The position numbers and the translations under genes were made by a program. Source: Streptomyces laurentii (GTDB lineage: Bacteria; Actinomycetota; Actinomycetes; Streptomycetales; Streptomycetaceae). From it: 64,000 bases of DNA. Under the pieces are notes generated by a model that saw only the letters and a list, made by a program, of their open reading frames with translations, searched no databases and was not told the DNA's origin. The stretch is from the NCBI GenBank assembly GCA_002355495.1, contig AP017424.1, positions 7,567,501 through 7,631,500 of the forward strand. The letters are read 5' to 3'. Below are positions 1 through 7,676 of this stretch, piece by piece (position 1 is the first letter of the stretch; the number at the start of each line of letters is the position of its first letter).

Positions 1-210
1 TGCGTACCCCCGGGGAATTTCGTTTGATGGGCGCTACGTTCGAGGTCGGGCTGCTGGTCTGGGGCTTCAAATTGAGTGCCTTTCGTTGGCGGTTGGGGTG
101 GTGGCCTGCGTCGTTGCGGAGGGTCGTGCATCAGATGCACGATTCATGCGGCGGTCGGAGGCGGCTGGAGTGCTTGGCGGTGGTTTCGGGGACGCTTCCG
201 CTGGGTCGTC

Positions 211-2007
211 TCAGCGTGTCCTGCGGATGGCGTCTGTGGCCGCCGTGGCGATGGCGGCGGGAGCGCTGGATGGCTGGGGCAGGTGCAGCAAGGTGGTCCC
301 CGGCAGGTGGCGGGACTTCGCGGTGAGGGTGAGCTGGAGTACGGCGCAGCCGGCGGTCGTGAGCTGCTTGACGCGGGTGACGGCTTGAGTGGTTTCGTCG
401 GGGGTGTAATGGGCGTCGGTGACGATCACGAGGAGGCGGCCGGCGCCGGGGCGGCTGAGTTCGAGGCCGTGGTCGAGTGCGTCGATGGCGTCGCCGAGGT
501 TGTGGCTGCCGCCGTTGGCATTGAACGTCGTCACGCGCTCTGGTGCTCGGTGGGTGGGTCGGGTCAATGCGGTCAGGTGCCTGTCATAGGCGATGGTTGC
601 GGTACGGGAGTCGGGGTCGGTCAGGGCTGCTGCCCGTGCCACGATCCAAGCAGCGGACGCGACGGGCGCGCAGGCGGCACGCATGGAGCCGGAGACGTCG
701 ACGGCGATACCCACGCGCAGCGGTGGGGTGGGGGAGTTCCGGCGGCGGGTGTGGGTGAACGGCTCCGCGGTGGGGACCGACCCGGCCGCGCGCTGGGCGT
801 CGCGGGCGAGAGCCGCGCGCATGTTGAGGCGGCCGGGCGGGGTGGGGCTGGTGGTCCGTTCCTCGGTCCGCTCACGGTAGGCGGCGGCACGCAGGGCGCG
901 GCTCAGGCGTGCGGCGGCACTCTGCTCGGCGGCGGTGGGCCTGCGGGTGCCGGTAACTGGGGTGCTGCGGGGCGCCGGTGTGCCGTCGGGGGTGACGGTG
1001 CCGCGGGCGTTGAAGACGCTCTTGGCGGTGGCGGCGGCTTTGCGTCGCTGGCCGGCCCGCTGGGCGCGGTCCTGAGCCTGCGCCTTGGACCGCGCGGCCA
1101 TGGCGTCGGTCGCTGCGGCCTGTGCCGCGAGGTCGGCGGCGTCGGAGGCTGCCGTGCTGTCCATGACGACCCCCACGGCGCCGGACAGCAGATCGGCGAG
1201 GTTCTCCGGCACCGGCAGGGCGGGGGCCGCGATGTTCAGAGCGTCGCACCATTCCTGGGCGTGCGCGAGCATGGTCGTGGCGTCGTGATCGGCGCACTGG
1301 TGGGCTGCGGTCCAGATGCGGGTGAGGGTGGCCAGCAGGTCTGCGCCCAGCACCTTTTCGCACAGATCGGCGACGGCCCGGGTCTCGCCGGCGTCCAGGA
1401 TGCCGACGTCACGGCGGCCGAGGATCAGAGCCGCGACGGCGGCGGCGTGCTCGATGCCCTGGAGGGTGGGGTTGGAGATGTCGGGCATGACCAGGGTTCG
1501 GGCACTGGTGCGCAGGTAGGTGCGGTCCGTGGGCCGCCTGGTCAGGTGTGCGCCTTCGACACGGCTCTCCTCCAGCAGGAGCGCGGCCTCGACGACACGG
1601 GGGTTCGCTCCGGAGGGCGCCGTCCAGATGGAGTGGGCCGCGTGCGCGGCCTCGTGGACGAACACTCCCCAGGCGGCGGGATACCGTTCCTCGTCGCCCA
1701 CGATCCGCGGATGGATCTCGTGGGGCTTCAGCGGCGCGAACAGACGAGCGTCGACCTCGACCTCGCCCAGAGCGGGGAAGAACGCGGCCGGTGCGCCGCT
1801 GCGCGTGCCGGGGCGGCAGGTGACGAGGAGGTCCTGGCGGCCGGAGAGGGCGACCAGCCGATCGCCGAGTTCGGCTCCCACACGCAGCCAGGCGGCCGGG
1901 GAGGAACGGGGTTGCGCGGGCGGGGCGCCGTCGTCGTCCCATCGCGCGAGGTCGGCGTCGTCGTCCGGCGTGGTGGCGGGGGACTGGACGTGGTGGTGGG
2001 CGCTCAT
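211..2007 (-). CDS. VWA-domain protein with HExxH metallopeptidase-like N-terminal domain
   Basis: A 598-aa cytoplasmic protein with no signal peptide. The N-terminal part carries FVHEAAHAAHS, an HExxH motif like that of the putative metallopeptidase domain found with VWA-like domains (DUF2201 type). A low-complexity charged linker follows. The C-terminal third begins VGIAVDVSGSM, the DxSGS MIDAS motif of a von Willebrand A domain. It is translationally coupled by an ATGA overlap to the upstream AAA ATPase; such AAA/VWA pairs usually act as a chaperone-like unit that remodels or inserts metal into a partner. The target is not apparent here. The family calls are confident; the pathway is unknown. 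Confidence 0.85.
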   Translation of the reverse strand: MSAHHHVQSPATTPDDDADLARWDDDGAPPAQPRSSPAAWLRVGAELGDRLVALSGRQDLLVTCRPGTRSGAPAAFFPALGEVEVDARLFAPLKPHEIHPRIVGDEERYPAAWGVFVHEAAHAAHSIWTAPSGANPRVVEAALLLEESRVEGAHLTRRPTDRTYLRTSARTLVMPDISNPTLQGIEHAAAVAALILGRRDVGILDAGETRAVADLCEKVLGADLLATLTRIWTAAHQCADHDATTMLAHAQEWCDALNIAAPALPVPENLADLLSGAVGVVMDSTAASDAADLAAQAAATDAMAARSKAQAQDRAQRAGQRRKAAATAKSVFNARGTVTPDGTPAPRSTPVTGTRRPTAAEQSAAARLSRALRAAAYRERTEERTTSPTPPGRLNMRAALARDAQRAAGSVPTAEPFTHTRRRNSPTPPLRVGIAVDVSGSMRAACAPVASAAWIVARAAALTDPDSRTATIAYDRHLTALTRPTHRAPERVTTFNANGGSHNLGDAIDALDHGLELSRPGAGRLLVIVTDAHYTPDETTQAVTRVKQLTTAGCAVLQLTLTAKSRHLPGTTLLHLPQPSSAPAAIATAATDAIRRTR

Positions 2008-3209
2008 CGCGAGCGGCCCCGGTGGGCGGAGCTGGTGATGCCCGGGGGGCGCCGGACGGCCGAGGCGGAAAGCTGCTTGCCGAGGGTGAGGGGAGCGACC
2101 TCCCTGACGCCGACAGCCTTGATGACGGCGTCGGCGACCGCGTCGCGATCCTCCAGGGGAGCGATGCCAACCAGGTTCGCGAGCGCGGCGTTGGTGCCGA
2201 GGACGGCCTCGGTCTTCTGGTAGCTGAGCAGCTCTCGCAGCTGGGGGGCCCAGCCCAGCTCGCCGAGTTCGACTTGGCGGGAGAGGTGTCGGGCGACCCG
2301 GACCACCCGGGCGTCGATCTTCAGCGCCAGGGCGAGATCGTAGTCCGTGCCGATCTGGATTTGCACGCTGAACCGGCTCGCGAGCGCCTCCGTGAGAACG
2401 GCGCCGTGGACGCCGGGGTTGTGGCCCGCCACCACGTAGAAGCCCGGCTCGGCCTTGATGGTCTCGCCCTTGTGGGCCTTGACCTGGATCTGCCGACGTC
2501 CGTCCATCGCCGGATACAGCGCTGCCAGGACCTTCGGTGAGATCAAGGTGGCATCGTCGATCAGCAGGGCGCGGCCTTCGGTCATCGCGGTGACCAGCGG
2601 ACCGTACTGGAAGACGTAGGCTCCCGCGTCGTCCTGTGTGTACTCGCCGATCAAGTCGCCGACCGTGGTGTCGCCGTCACCGGCGACGGTGAGCAGGTCC
2701 GGGAACGCAGCCTCCACCAACGACGTCTTGCCGGTGCCCGGAGGGCCGTAGAGCAGCACCGGCACGTCGGCGTCGCGCAGCCGGTTCAGCGCCTCGACGT
2801 CGGGCAGGTCAGCCAGCTCCCGGGGATGGTAGAGCTGGCCCCCCGCGCGGCGGATCGGGCCGGTCTGCCTGGGTGCGGTTGTTGCGGGAGCGGTCGTGCG
2901 GGCCGTGGCCGCCTGGGCGCGGGGAGAGTGGGTGCCCGGTGGGCTGATCACAGCGGTCTGCGCGGCTGCGGCGGTCTTCGCGTTCGCGCGGAACTCCGGT
3001 TGTCCGGTTCCGCTTTGGTCGGCCTCGCCGCGTCGCACCAGGGTGAGGGCGGCGTTGCGGACGGCGCCGTGGGAGTGGCCCAGCCGCCTGGCCATGTCCC
3101 CGATGGTGAGCGTGTCCGCCGGCCGGTCGGCCAGCAGTCGGGCCACCTTGGCCCGTAGTTCGCCGCCTTTGGTGCGCGCTGGACTGGTAGGCGTTCCGGG
3201 GGTGGTCAA
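2004..3209 (-). CDS. MoxR-type AAA+ ATPase with N-terminal winged-helix-like domain
   Basis: 401 aa from a TTG start at 3209 with AAGGA upstream. Residues about 15-65 (GELRAKVARLLAD...GAVRNAALTLVRRGE) look like a small DNA-binding helix-turn-helix. The ATPase domain has Walker A GPPGTGKTS near residue 150 and Walker B ALLIDDATL near 225. MoxR-type AAA proteins act with VWA partners, and the next gene is exactly that, overlapping by ATGA. The fusion of an HTH to the ATPase suggests DNA association, which is inference. A hexanucleotide repeat lies directly upstream of its ribosome binding site. Confidence 0.85.
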   Translation of the reverse strand: MTTPGTPTSPARTKGGELRAKVARLLADRPADTLTIGDMARRLGHSHGAVRNAALTLVRRGEADQSGTGQPEFRANAKTAAAAQTAVISPPGTHSPRAQAATARTTAPATTAPRQTGPIRRAGGQLYHPRELADLPDVEALNRLRDADVPVLLYGPPGTGKTSLVEAAFPDLLTVAGDGDTTVGDLIGEYTQDDAGAYVFQYGPLVTAMTEGRALLIDDATLISPKVLAALYPAMDGRRQIQVKAHKGETIKAEPGFYVVAGHNPGVHGAVLTEALASRFSVQIQIGTDYDLALALKIDARVVRVARHLSRQVELGELGWAPQLRELLSYQKTEAVLGTNAALANLVGIAPLEDRDAVADAVIKAVGVREVAPLTLGKQLSASAVRRPPGITSSAHRGRSR

Positions 3210-3225
3210 AGCGAGGATCCTTCAA

Positions 3226-3291
3226 CAGGTGCAGGTGCAGGTGCAGGTGCGGGTGCGGGTGCGGGTGCGGGTGCGGGTGCGGGTGCGGGTG
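3226..3291. repeat. Tandem hexanucleotide repeat upstream of the AAA gene
   Basis: Four copies of CAGGTG are followed by seven copies of CGGGTG (+ strand orientation), 66 bp in all. The array ends 17 bp before the start codon-proximal region of the AAA ATPase, so on the - strand it would lie in that gene's 5' leader. A short - strand frame through it would encode alternating Arg-Thr and Cys-Thr, but nothing else supports that frame. Such hexamer arrays can change copy number by slippage. Confidence 0.9.
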
Positions 3292-3394
3292 CGGGCGGGG
3301 TTGGCGATGCGCTGGAGAGGCTGGCCGCTGGCGGAGCGGATCACGGACTGTGCCGACGGCGGCGGCAGGGCTAACCGGGGCCTCCCGTCGGCGC

Positions 3395-3748
3395 TCACCG
3401 GCCGACCGAGGGCTCGGTCCAGGTGCACGGGAGGGTCGGCGACGAGCAGCTCGCCGGCTGCCGAGCAGGCCCGTGTGTCCGCTCCGTACCGGGTTCGGTC
3501 GCTCGGCAGGCGCAGCCTGGCGTCTCTTCGAAGCCGGACTGGAGCAGGATCCGTCGGGCAGCGGCGTTGTAGCCGGTGGTGGTGATCTCGCCGGTGATGG
3601 CGTGCCGGATAGTCATGAACGGCTCTGCTGGTGCTTCGGGCAAGGCGGATCTCCTGCTTATGAGCGGGTCGAGGGCGAGGCCGTCGTGCGGGCCGTGGAC
3701 GTCGACTTCGCCGCCGCTGCGGGCGATCTCGACCTGGTCGTCAGCCAC
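3395..3748 (-). CDS. Small hypothetical protein, coupled to upstream gene
   Basis: 117 aa from a GTG start at 3748 preceded by GGAGAAG. The start lies inside the stop region of the upstream gene (GTGGCTGA), so translation is coupled. The conserved-looking centre is EPFMTIRHAITGEITTTGYNAAARRILLQSGFEETP; the C-terminal 40 residues are low complexity. No membrane segment or known domain is visible. Presumably one of the accessory proteins carried downstream of conjugation genes in Streptomyces elements. The real C-terminus could be shorter if a base is missing, as happens elsewhere in this window. Confidence 0.55.
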   Translation of the reverse strand: MADDQVEIARSGGEVDVHGPHDGLALDPLISRRSALPEAPAEPFMTIRHAITGEITTTGYNAAARRILLQSGFEETPGCACRATEPGTERTHGPARQPASCSSPTLPCTWTEPSVGR

Positions 3749-4169
3749 GACTTCTCCGGCGGGCGGCGAGGTCCAGGGCGCTCGCTTCGGGCATGCGGAC
3801 GGTGATTGGCGACGTGATGGTGGAGAAGCGGGTGGACCGGGTGGCCGCCGCCCGGGCGATGCGGGCCCGGCGTACGGCCGGCCCGTCGGCCTGGTGCGGG
3901 GCAGCGGACGGGGCGAAGCGATCGGGGTCGAGCTTGTAGTCGGCCTGGACCTCGAAGCCGCGCCGGCGCAGGTCGTGCACGGCCTGCCGGCCGCGGCGCT
4001 CAGGATCACGGTCGGGGTAGGTGAGCTGGTACAGATGCGGTGTGCCGGGCACGGGTTCGAACATCTCGCGGATCAGGTACCAGTGGGCCAGGTGCGGGGT
4101 GACCGCCGCGGTCGGGCGGGCGACGACACCGAACTCGGGGTGCAGGCCGAAGTGGAAGTGCGGGGGCAT
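3741..4169 (-). CDS. Conserved Streptomyces hypothetical protein
   Basis: 142 aa from ATG at 4169 (MPPHFHFGLHPEFG). The start was chosen over upstream codons because compositionally normal, conserved-looking protein begins here. The first 85 residues, HLAHWYLIREMFEPVPGTPHLY then RRGRQAVHDLRRRGFEVQADYKLDPD, read as a compact soluble domain; this resembles small proteins repeatedly seen on Streptomyces plasmids, but I know of no assigned function. The tail is basic and low complexity. Downstream gene is coupled by overlap. Confidence 0.7.
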   Translation of the reverse strand: MPPHFHFGLHPEFGVVARPTAAVTPHLAHWYLIREMFEPVPGTPHLYQLTYPDRDPERRGRQAVHDLRRRGFEVQADYKLDPDRFAPSAAPHQADGPAVRRARIARAAATRSTRFSTITSPITVRMPEASALDLAARRRSRG

Positions 4170-4201
4170 GTCGTGTTCCTGGACGAGTGGGGAAGAGGGG
4201 C

Positions 4202-5302
4202 CTACCGGCCACGCGGCGGGCTCGCGGGCGGTGCGGGCAGAGCCCTGAGCGGCGCGACGAGCACCGGGGATGCTCCGGCCGACGGTCCGGGCGGCATGGC
4301 GAGCCGGGCGTGGTGCAGGAGCACGGTCGCGTCGGCGCGCCACCGGCGGACGTCGTCGGCTGTCACCGGGGCCGGCGGCGGGGGTACACGGAGCACCGAG
4401 GAGCGCGCCGCGTATCCCGGAGGGTTGAGCAGGGAGTGCAGCCGGCCCAGAGCCGCTGTGTCCGGGTGGCCGGGGGCGACGGAGGCGCGGGTCCGGTCCA
4501 GTAGCTGCGCGGCGTGGGGACGCAGCCGCCAGAACAGGTTTGCGGGATCCTTGACGTCTTGGCCGTCCAAGCGCACGAGGGCGTCCTGCCGGGCATCACT
4601 TCGGGCGGTGCGGACCTGCTCGATCCCGGTATGCCCGGCCTCGACCGCGTCCAGGAGACGCGCGTGAACGGCCCGTTCGTAGGCCGGCAGGAACTGCCCC
4701 GCGACGAGGGATGCCGCACGCTCGGGGGAGGCGACCAGCACGACGGAGCGCGGGGCGAAGACGTTCTCGTAGCTGTCGTCGAACGTGCTGGACGCGAAGG
4801 CGCCGAGCAGATGGCCCTCGGCATGGTCGGGACGTTCGATCAGGAGCAGTTCGGTGCCGGTCCCGTTGTCGAGGACGGCCATGCACGTGACGCGGCGATG
4901 CTCCACCGCCTGGACCAGCTCGCCGCTGTCCCACAGCAGCGGCAACCAGTCCCCCTGCCACACCGGATGGGCGCAGATCTCCACGTTCGCCGTCCACGTC
5001 CCGGGCAGACGGGCGGCCAAGGCGGTGGCGTAGTCGCCGATGTACGGGCGGGTGCCCGCGGTGACGACGGCGCGGTGCCGGCGCGCGGTGCGGAGGAGTT
5101 TGGGCATCACCGCCTGGAGCGCGGTGATGTCGCGCAGCGTGTGGATGCCGGTCTCGTGCCGCTCGAACCCGGCTGTGAGACGCAGTGCGGTGTCCGCCCA
5201 CTGGTACTTCTCGCCGACGGGTATGGCGACCAGGCCCTGCGAGGCGCTGGCGGACAGGATGATCTCGGCTGCGGGAGGCGACTGCTGCTCGTGCTCGGTC
5301 AC
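4202..5302 (-). CDS. Conserved hypothetical protein of conjugative-element operon
   Basis: 366 aa from GTG at 5302, overlapping the stop of the glycosyltransferase gene as GTGA. The protein has no signal peptide or membrane span. The first 250 residues contain regular alpha/beta sequence (EIILSASASQGLVAIPVGEKYQWADTALRL, then VTCMAVLDNGTGTELLLIERPD); the last 60 are Pro/Ala rich. I do not recognise a catalytic motif. It follows the GT2 gene with coupled translation, so the two products are probably made in fixed ratio. Confidence 0.65.
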   Translation of the reverse strand: MTEHEQQSPPAAEIILSASASQGLVAIPVGEKYQWADTALRLTAGFERHETGIHTLRDITALQAVMPKLLRTARRHRAVVTAGTRPYIGDYATALAARLPGTWTANVEICAHPVWQGDWLPLLWDSGELVQAVEHRRVTCMAVLDNGTGTELLLIERPDHAEGHLLGAFASSTFDDSYENVFAPRSVVLVASPERAASLVAGQFLPAYERAVHARLLDAVEAGHTGIEQVRTARSDARQDALVRLDGQDVKDPANLFWRLRPHAAQLLDRTRASVAPGHPDTAALGRLHSLLNPPGYAARSSVLRVPPPPAPVTADDVRRWRADATVLLHHARLAMPPGPSAGASPVLVAPLRALPAPPASPPRGR

Positions 5303-6051
5303 GCTGAGACCGCCCGGGCCGCGACGAAGACATCGCGCAGGGCGTGGCCGAAGGCGTGGGCGTCGCGCCGGGCGGCGAGTTCGAGCTCGTCGTACCGCGC
5401 GCCCCGCGTCATCTGCCCTTCGTGCTGGCGGTACTTGTACACGGGCAGCGGCAGCAGCACGCCGGGTGCCAGGGCGGTGGTGCCGACGGCCGCCATGTAG
5501 TCCTCGCCCTGGACGAGGCCGCCCATGCCGCCGGCCACGCGCACGAGGCGGGTGCGGGCCAGGATCGTGGTCGGCCCGATCGGGGTGGTGTCCTCGGGGC
5601 GCGGCCCGTAGGTGACGACGTCGCTGGCGTCGTGGAAGCCGGGCGGCACCGGGCACTCCCATAGGCGGGTGGAGCCGTCGGGCAGCCAGTCCTCGCTGTA
5701 TCCGGCGACCCATCCGAGACGTTCGGTGAACGCCTCCAGCCGTACGCCCAGGCTCCAGTCGTGGAACGCGTCATCGTCGTCGGCCCAGTTCACGAATTCG
5801 GTGGTGACGAGGCTCAGTCCGAAGTTGCGGGCGCAGGCGGCGCCGACCCGCCGGGGCAGCGCGAGGATCCGCACGCGCGGGTCGGCCGCGACCGGGGCGG
5901 GGACGCGGTCGGGGTCGGCGCCGTCGAGGACGAGGACCGCCTTCCACGGGACGGTCTGCCGGGTGCGGCTCGCGTGCATCTGCTGTAGGTAGGGCAGGCG
6001 TTCGGGGCGGAGCGGGGTGGTGATGACGACGGTGATCTGCGGGGAGGACAG
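5299..6051 (-). CDS. GT2-type glycosyltransferase
   Basis: About 250 aa. The sequence ITVVITTPLRPERLPYLQQM is the usual GT-A beta1-alpha1 start, and NWADDDDAF around residue 115 supplies the DxD-like metal/nucleotide-sugar site; LVQGEDYMAAV and YKYRQHEGQMT fit the acceptor side. No in-frame ATG, GTG or TTG sits at the natural N-terminus; AGGAG followed 7 nt later by CTG at 6051 is the best start, so CTG initiation is proposed. Substrate unknown. A GT2 enzyme inside a conjugation operon is unusual and might modify the cell surface or a pilus-like protein. Confidence 0.75.
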   Translation of the reverse strand: MSSPQITVVITTPLRPERLPYLQQMHASRTRQTVPWKAVLVLDGADPDRVPAPVAADPRVRILALPRRVGAACARNFGLSLVTTEFVNWADDDDAFHDWSLGVRLEAFTERLGWVAGYSEDWLPDGSTRLWECPVPPGFHDASDVVTYGPRPEDTTPIGPTTILARTRLVRVAGGMGGLVQGEDYMAAVGTTALAPGVLLPLPVYKYRQHEGQMTRGARYDELELAARRDAHAFGHALRDVFVAARAVSA

Positions 6052-6080
6052 GGAGTGTCTCCTGCGTTGAGGGGGGAGGG

Positions 6081-6665
6081 TCAGCGGGTGGCGCGCGGCC
6101 GGGAAGCGGGCGGGGCGGGCGTAGTTGGCGAGGCGGTCTTCAGCGGGCTGTGCGGCGCCTGGACGGGGGCGAGCTGATCTCGTCCCCACTGCGACCGGCC
6201 GCCCTGGATGCGGGCGAGCGGGGAGGTGTCCCAGCCGACGATGGGGCCGTGGGTGTCCCAGGTCAGGGATATGACCTCGATGCCGTGGTCGTGCAGGACG
6301 TAGCCTCAGTCGAGACCGTCGCTGTTGCGCTCGGTGATGAGGAACGGTTCGGCGGGCTTGCCATCGGGGGTGATGACGTCGGTGAGAGGCGTGCTGGGCG
6401 GGAGTGCTTTGTGAGGGTCGAGCTGGTGGAGCACGTGGTCCGGGGCGCCTTGGAGAAGATCGAGGCCGAGGTTGCTCCAGTCGTGCGGGGCGTCGATCAG
6501 GTGGCGGCGCAGGGCGTCAATGTCGCCGTTGAAGCGGTAGCGCAGGGCGCCGAGGAGCAGCGGGAGCTGGTAGTCGGGATAGCCGTCGAAGTGGCAGTAG
6601 ATGCCGGCGTACCGGCTGCCGGTCGCGGGGCCGGTGGGGCGGGCGATGAAGCTGCGGGTGCCCAT
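6081..6665 (-). pseudogene. Conserved hypothetical protein interrupted by an in-frame TGA
   Basis: Begins ATG at 6665 (MGTRSFIARPTG...IYCHFDGYPDYQLPLLLGAL), a family common on Streptomyces elements. The frame stops at TGA 6306-6308 after NSDGLD, but continues in the same frame with GYVLHDHGIEVISLTWDTHGPIVGWD to a stop at 6081-6083, giving 194 codons. In relatives as I remember them this position reads W-G-Y-V-L, so TGG to TGA is the likely lesion. The 119-aa product ending at 6306 may still be made. Its start abuts the stop of the upstream gene. Confidence 0.65.
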
Positions 6666-7099
6666 CAGGCTCCTTGGCGGCGTGTCGTGGAAGGGGGGTG
6701 TGGCGGGGGCGCGGGCAGCGGTTGAGACGAGGAAGGCGTCGTGTGGCCGGGGGCAGGAAGCAGGTCCGCCATGCGTTCGGGGGCGACGTGGAGGACTTCG
6801 CCGAGGCGGCGCAGCCGGACGGCGGTGTCGGCGAGGTCGCCGGCGAGGTAGAAGGCGTCGTCGTCCCCGTCGTTCTTGTCGTAGGCGCGGGCCCGGGCAG
6901 CGGTGGCGTCGAAGAACTCGGCGGTCCGGGCGAGCAGTCCGTCGTTCGCGTCCAGGACCTGGTGCAGCAGGGCGGCCACTTCGCGGGGGCCGGAGGAACG
7001 TACGGATTCGGTCAGGGCGGCCACGAGGGCTCCGTACGGGAATCGGGGGTCGGGCCCGACCTCGCTGCCGGGCGGATGGGGCTGGCCGACGGTGGTCAC
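6665..7099 (-). CDS. Hypothetical protein, conjugation operon
   Basis: 144 aa from GTG at 7099, overlapping the upstream stop as GTGA. The body is helical (FPYGALVAALTESVRSSGPREVAALLHQVLDANDGLLARTAEFFDATAARARAYDKND), followed by an acidic DGDDDAF patch and a Pro/Ser-rich tail. No membrane segment. Possibly a small structural or regulatory partner of the adjacent helical protein, since both share length, helix content and coupling. No function is recognised. Confidence 0.65.
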   Translation of the reverse strand: MTTVGQPHPPGSEVGPDPRFPYGALVAALTESVRSSGPREVAALLHQVLDANDGLLARTAEFFDATAARARAYDKNDGDDDAFYLAGDLADTAVRLRRLGEVLHVAPERMADLLPAPGHTTPSSSQPLPAPPPHPPSTTRRQGA

Positions 7100-7659
7100 C
7101 GCGGGCCCGGGGAGGACGCCGGGGCGGGGATGGGCGAGGGCGGCTGGGCGTGGGTGTTGCGGGCGGAGGTGGCGCGGGCGTGGGACGACGTGGTCCGGGA
7201 GAGCTGTGTGGCGGTGCCGCGCAGCTGTTGGGCGGCGGTACGCAGGGCGGTGCCGACGTGGTCGAGATGCTCCTGCAGGACAAGCCTGACGTCGCCGGGC
7301 GTGGGGGTGCGCGCGGTGGAGGAGTGCCGGACGTTCTCGTGGAGGAAGCCGAGACGGTCGACGATGCGGCCGAGGTGGGCGAGGGCGGTGCCGAGCGGGG
7401 GCGCGCACTGGGTGAGGGCCGCGGTGCCGAAGCGTTCGGCGGGGCCGTGGCCCCAGCCTTCGTAGTCGTGGCGGTTGCTGGTGGTCAGCTCTTCGCTGAT
7501 CTCGGTCAGGATGTAGCCGATGTCGCTGACCACCGAGTGGATGGCGGGGCTGATGTCGTCGCCCCGGCGCAGGTGCTCGGCTTGCGGGAGGTCGTCGAAG
7601 ACCCTGTCGAGAGTCCGCGCGAGCTGGAGGAAGTGGTCAGGTCGGGTGATGTCAGGCAT
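7096..7659 (-). CDS. Helical hypothetical protein downstream of VirB4-like ATPase
   Basis: 187 aa from ATG at 7659 (MPDITRPDHFLQLARTLDRVFDDL). Mostly amphipathic helix with possible coiled coil around HLDHVGTALRTAAQQLRGTATQLSRTT, then a Pro/Ala-rich tail. The start lies 17 bp after the stop of the VirB4-like gene, so co-transcription is expected. Its place directly behind the transfer ATPase suggests a transfer accessory role, which is inference from context only. Confidence 0.65.
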   Translation of the reverse strand: MPDITRPDHFLQLARTLDRVFDDLPQAEHLRRGDDISPAIHSVVSDIGYILTEISEELTTSNRHDYEGWGHGPAERFGTAALTQCAPPLGTALAHLGRIVDRLGFLHENVRHSSTARTPTPGDVRLVLQEHLDHVGTALRTAAQQLRGTATQLSRTTSSHARATSARNTHAQPPSPIPAPASSPGPR

Positions 7660-7676
7660 GGGGACCCATGGGCCTT

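Noticed and set aside
76..2223. Long + strand open frame opposite the VWA and AAA genes
   Set aside because: Antisense shadow of high-GC genes; no ribosome binding site and glycine-rich nonsense composition.
3222..3428. Arg-Thr/Cys-Thr dipeptide-repeat protein across the hexamer array
   Set aside because: Only the repeat makes it open; no ribosome binding site of its own and it overlaps a better gene.
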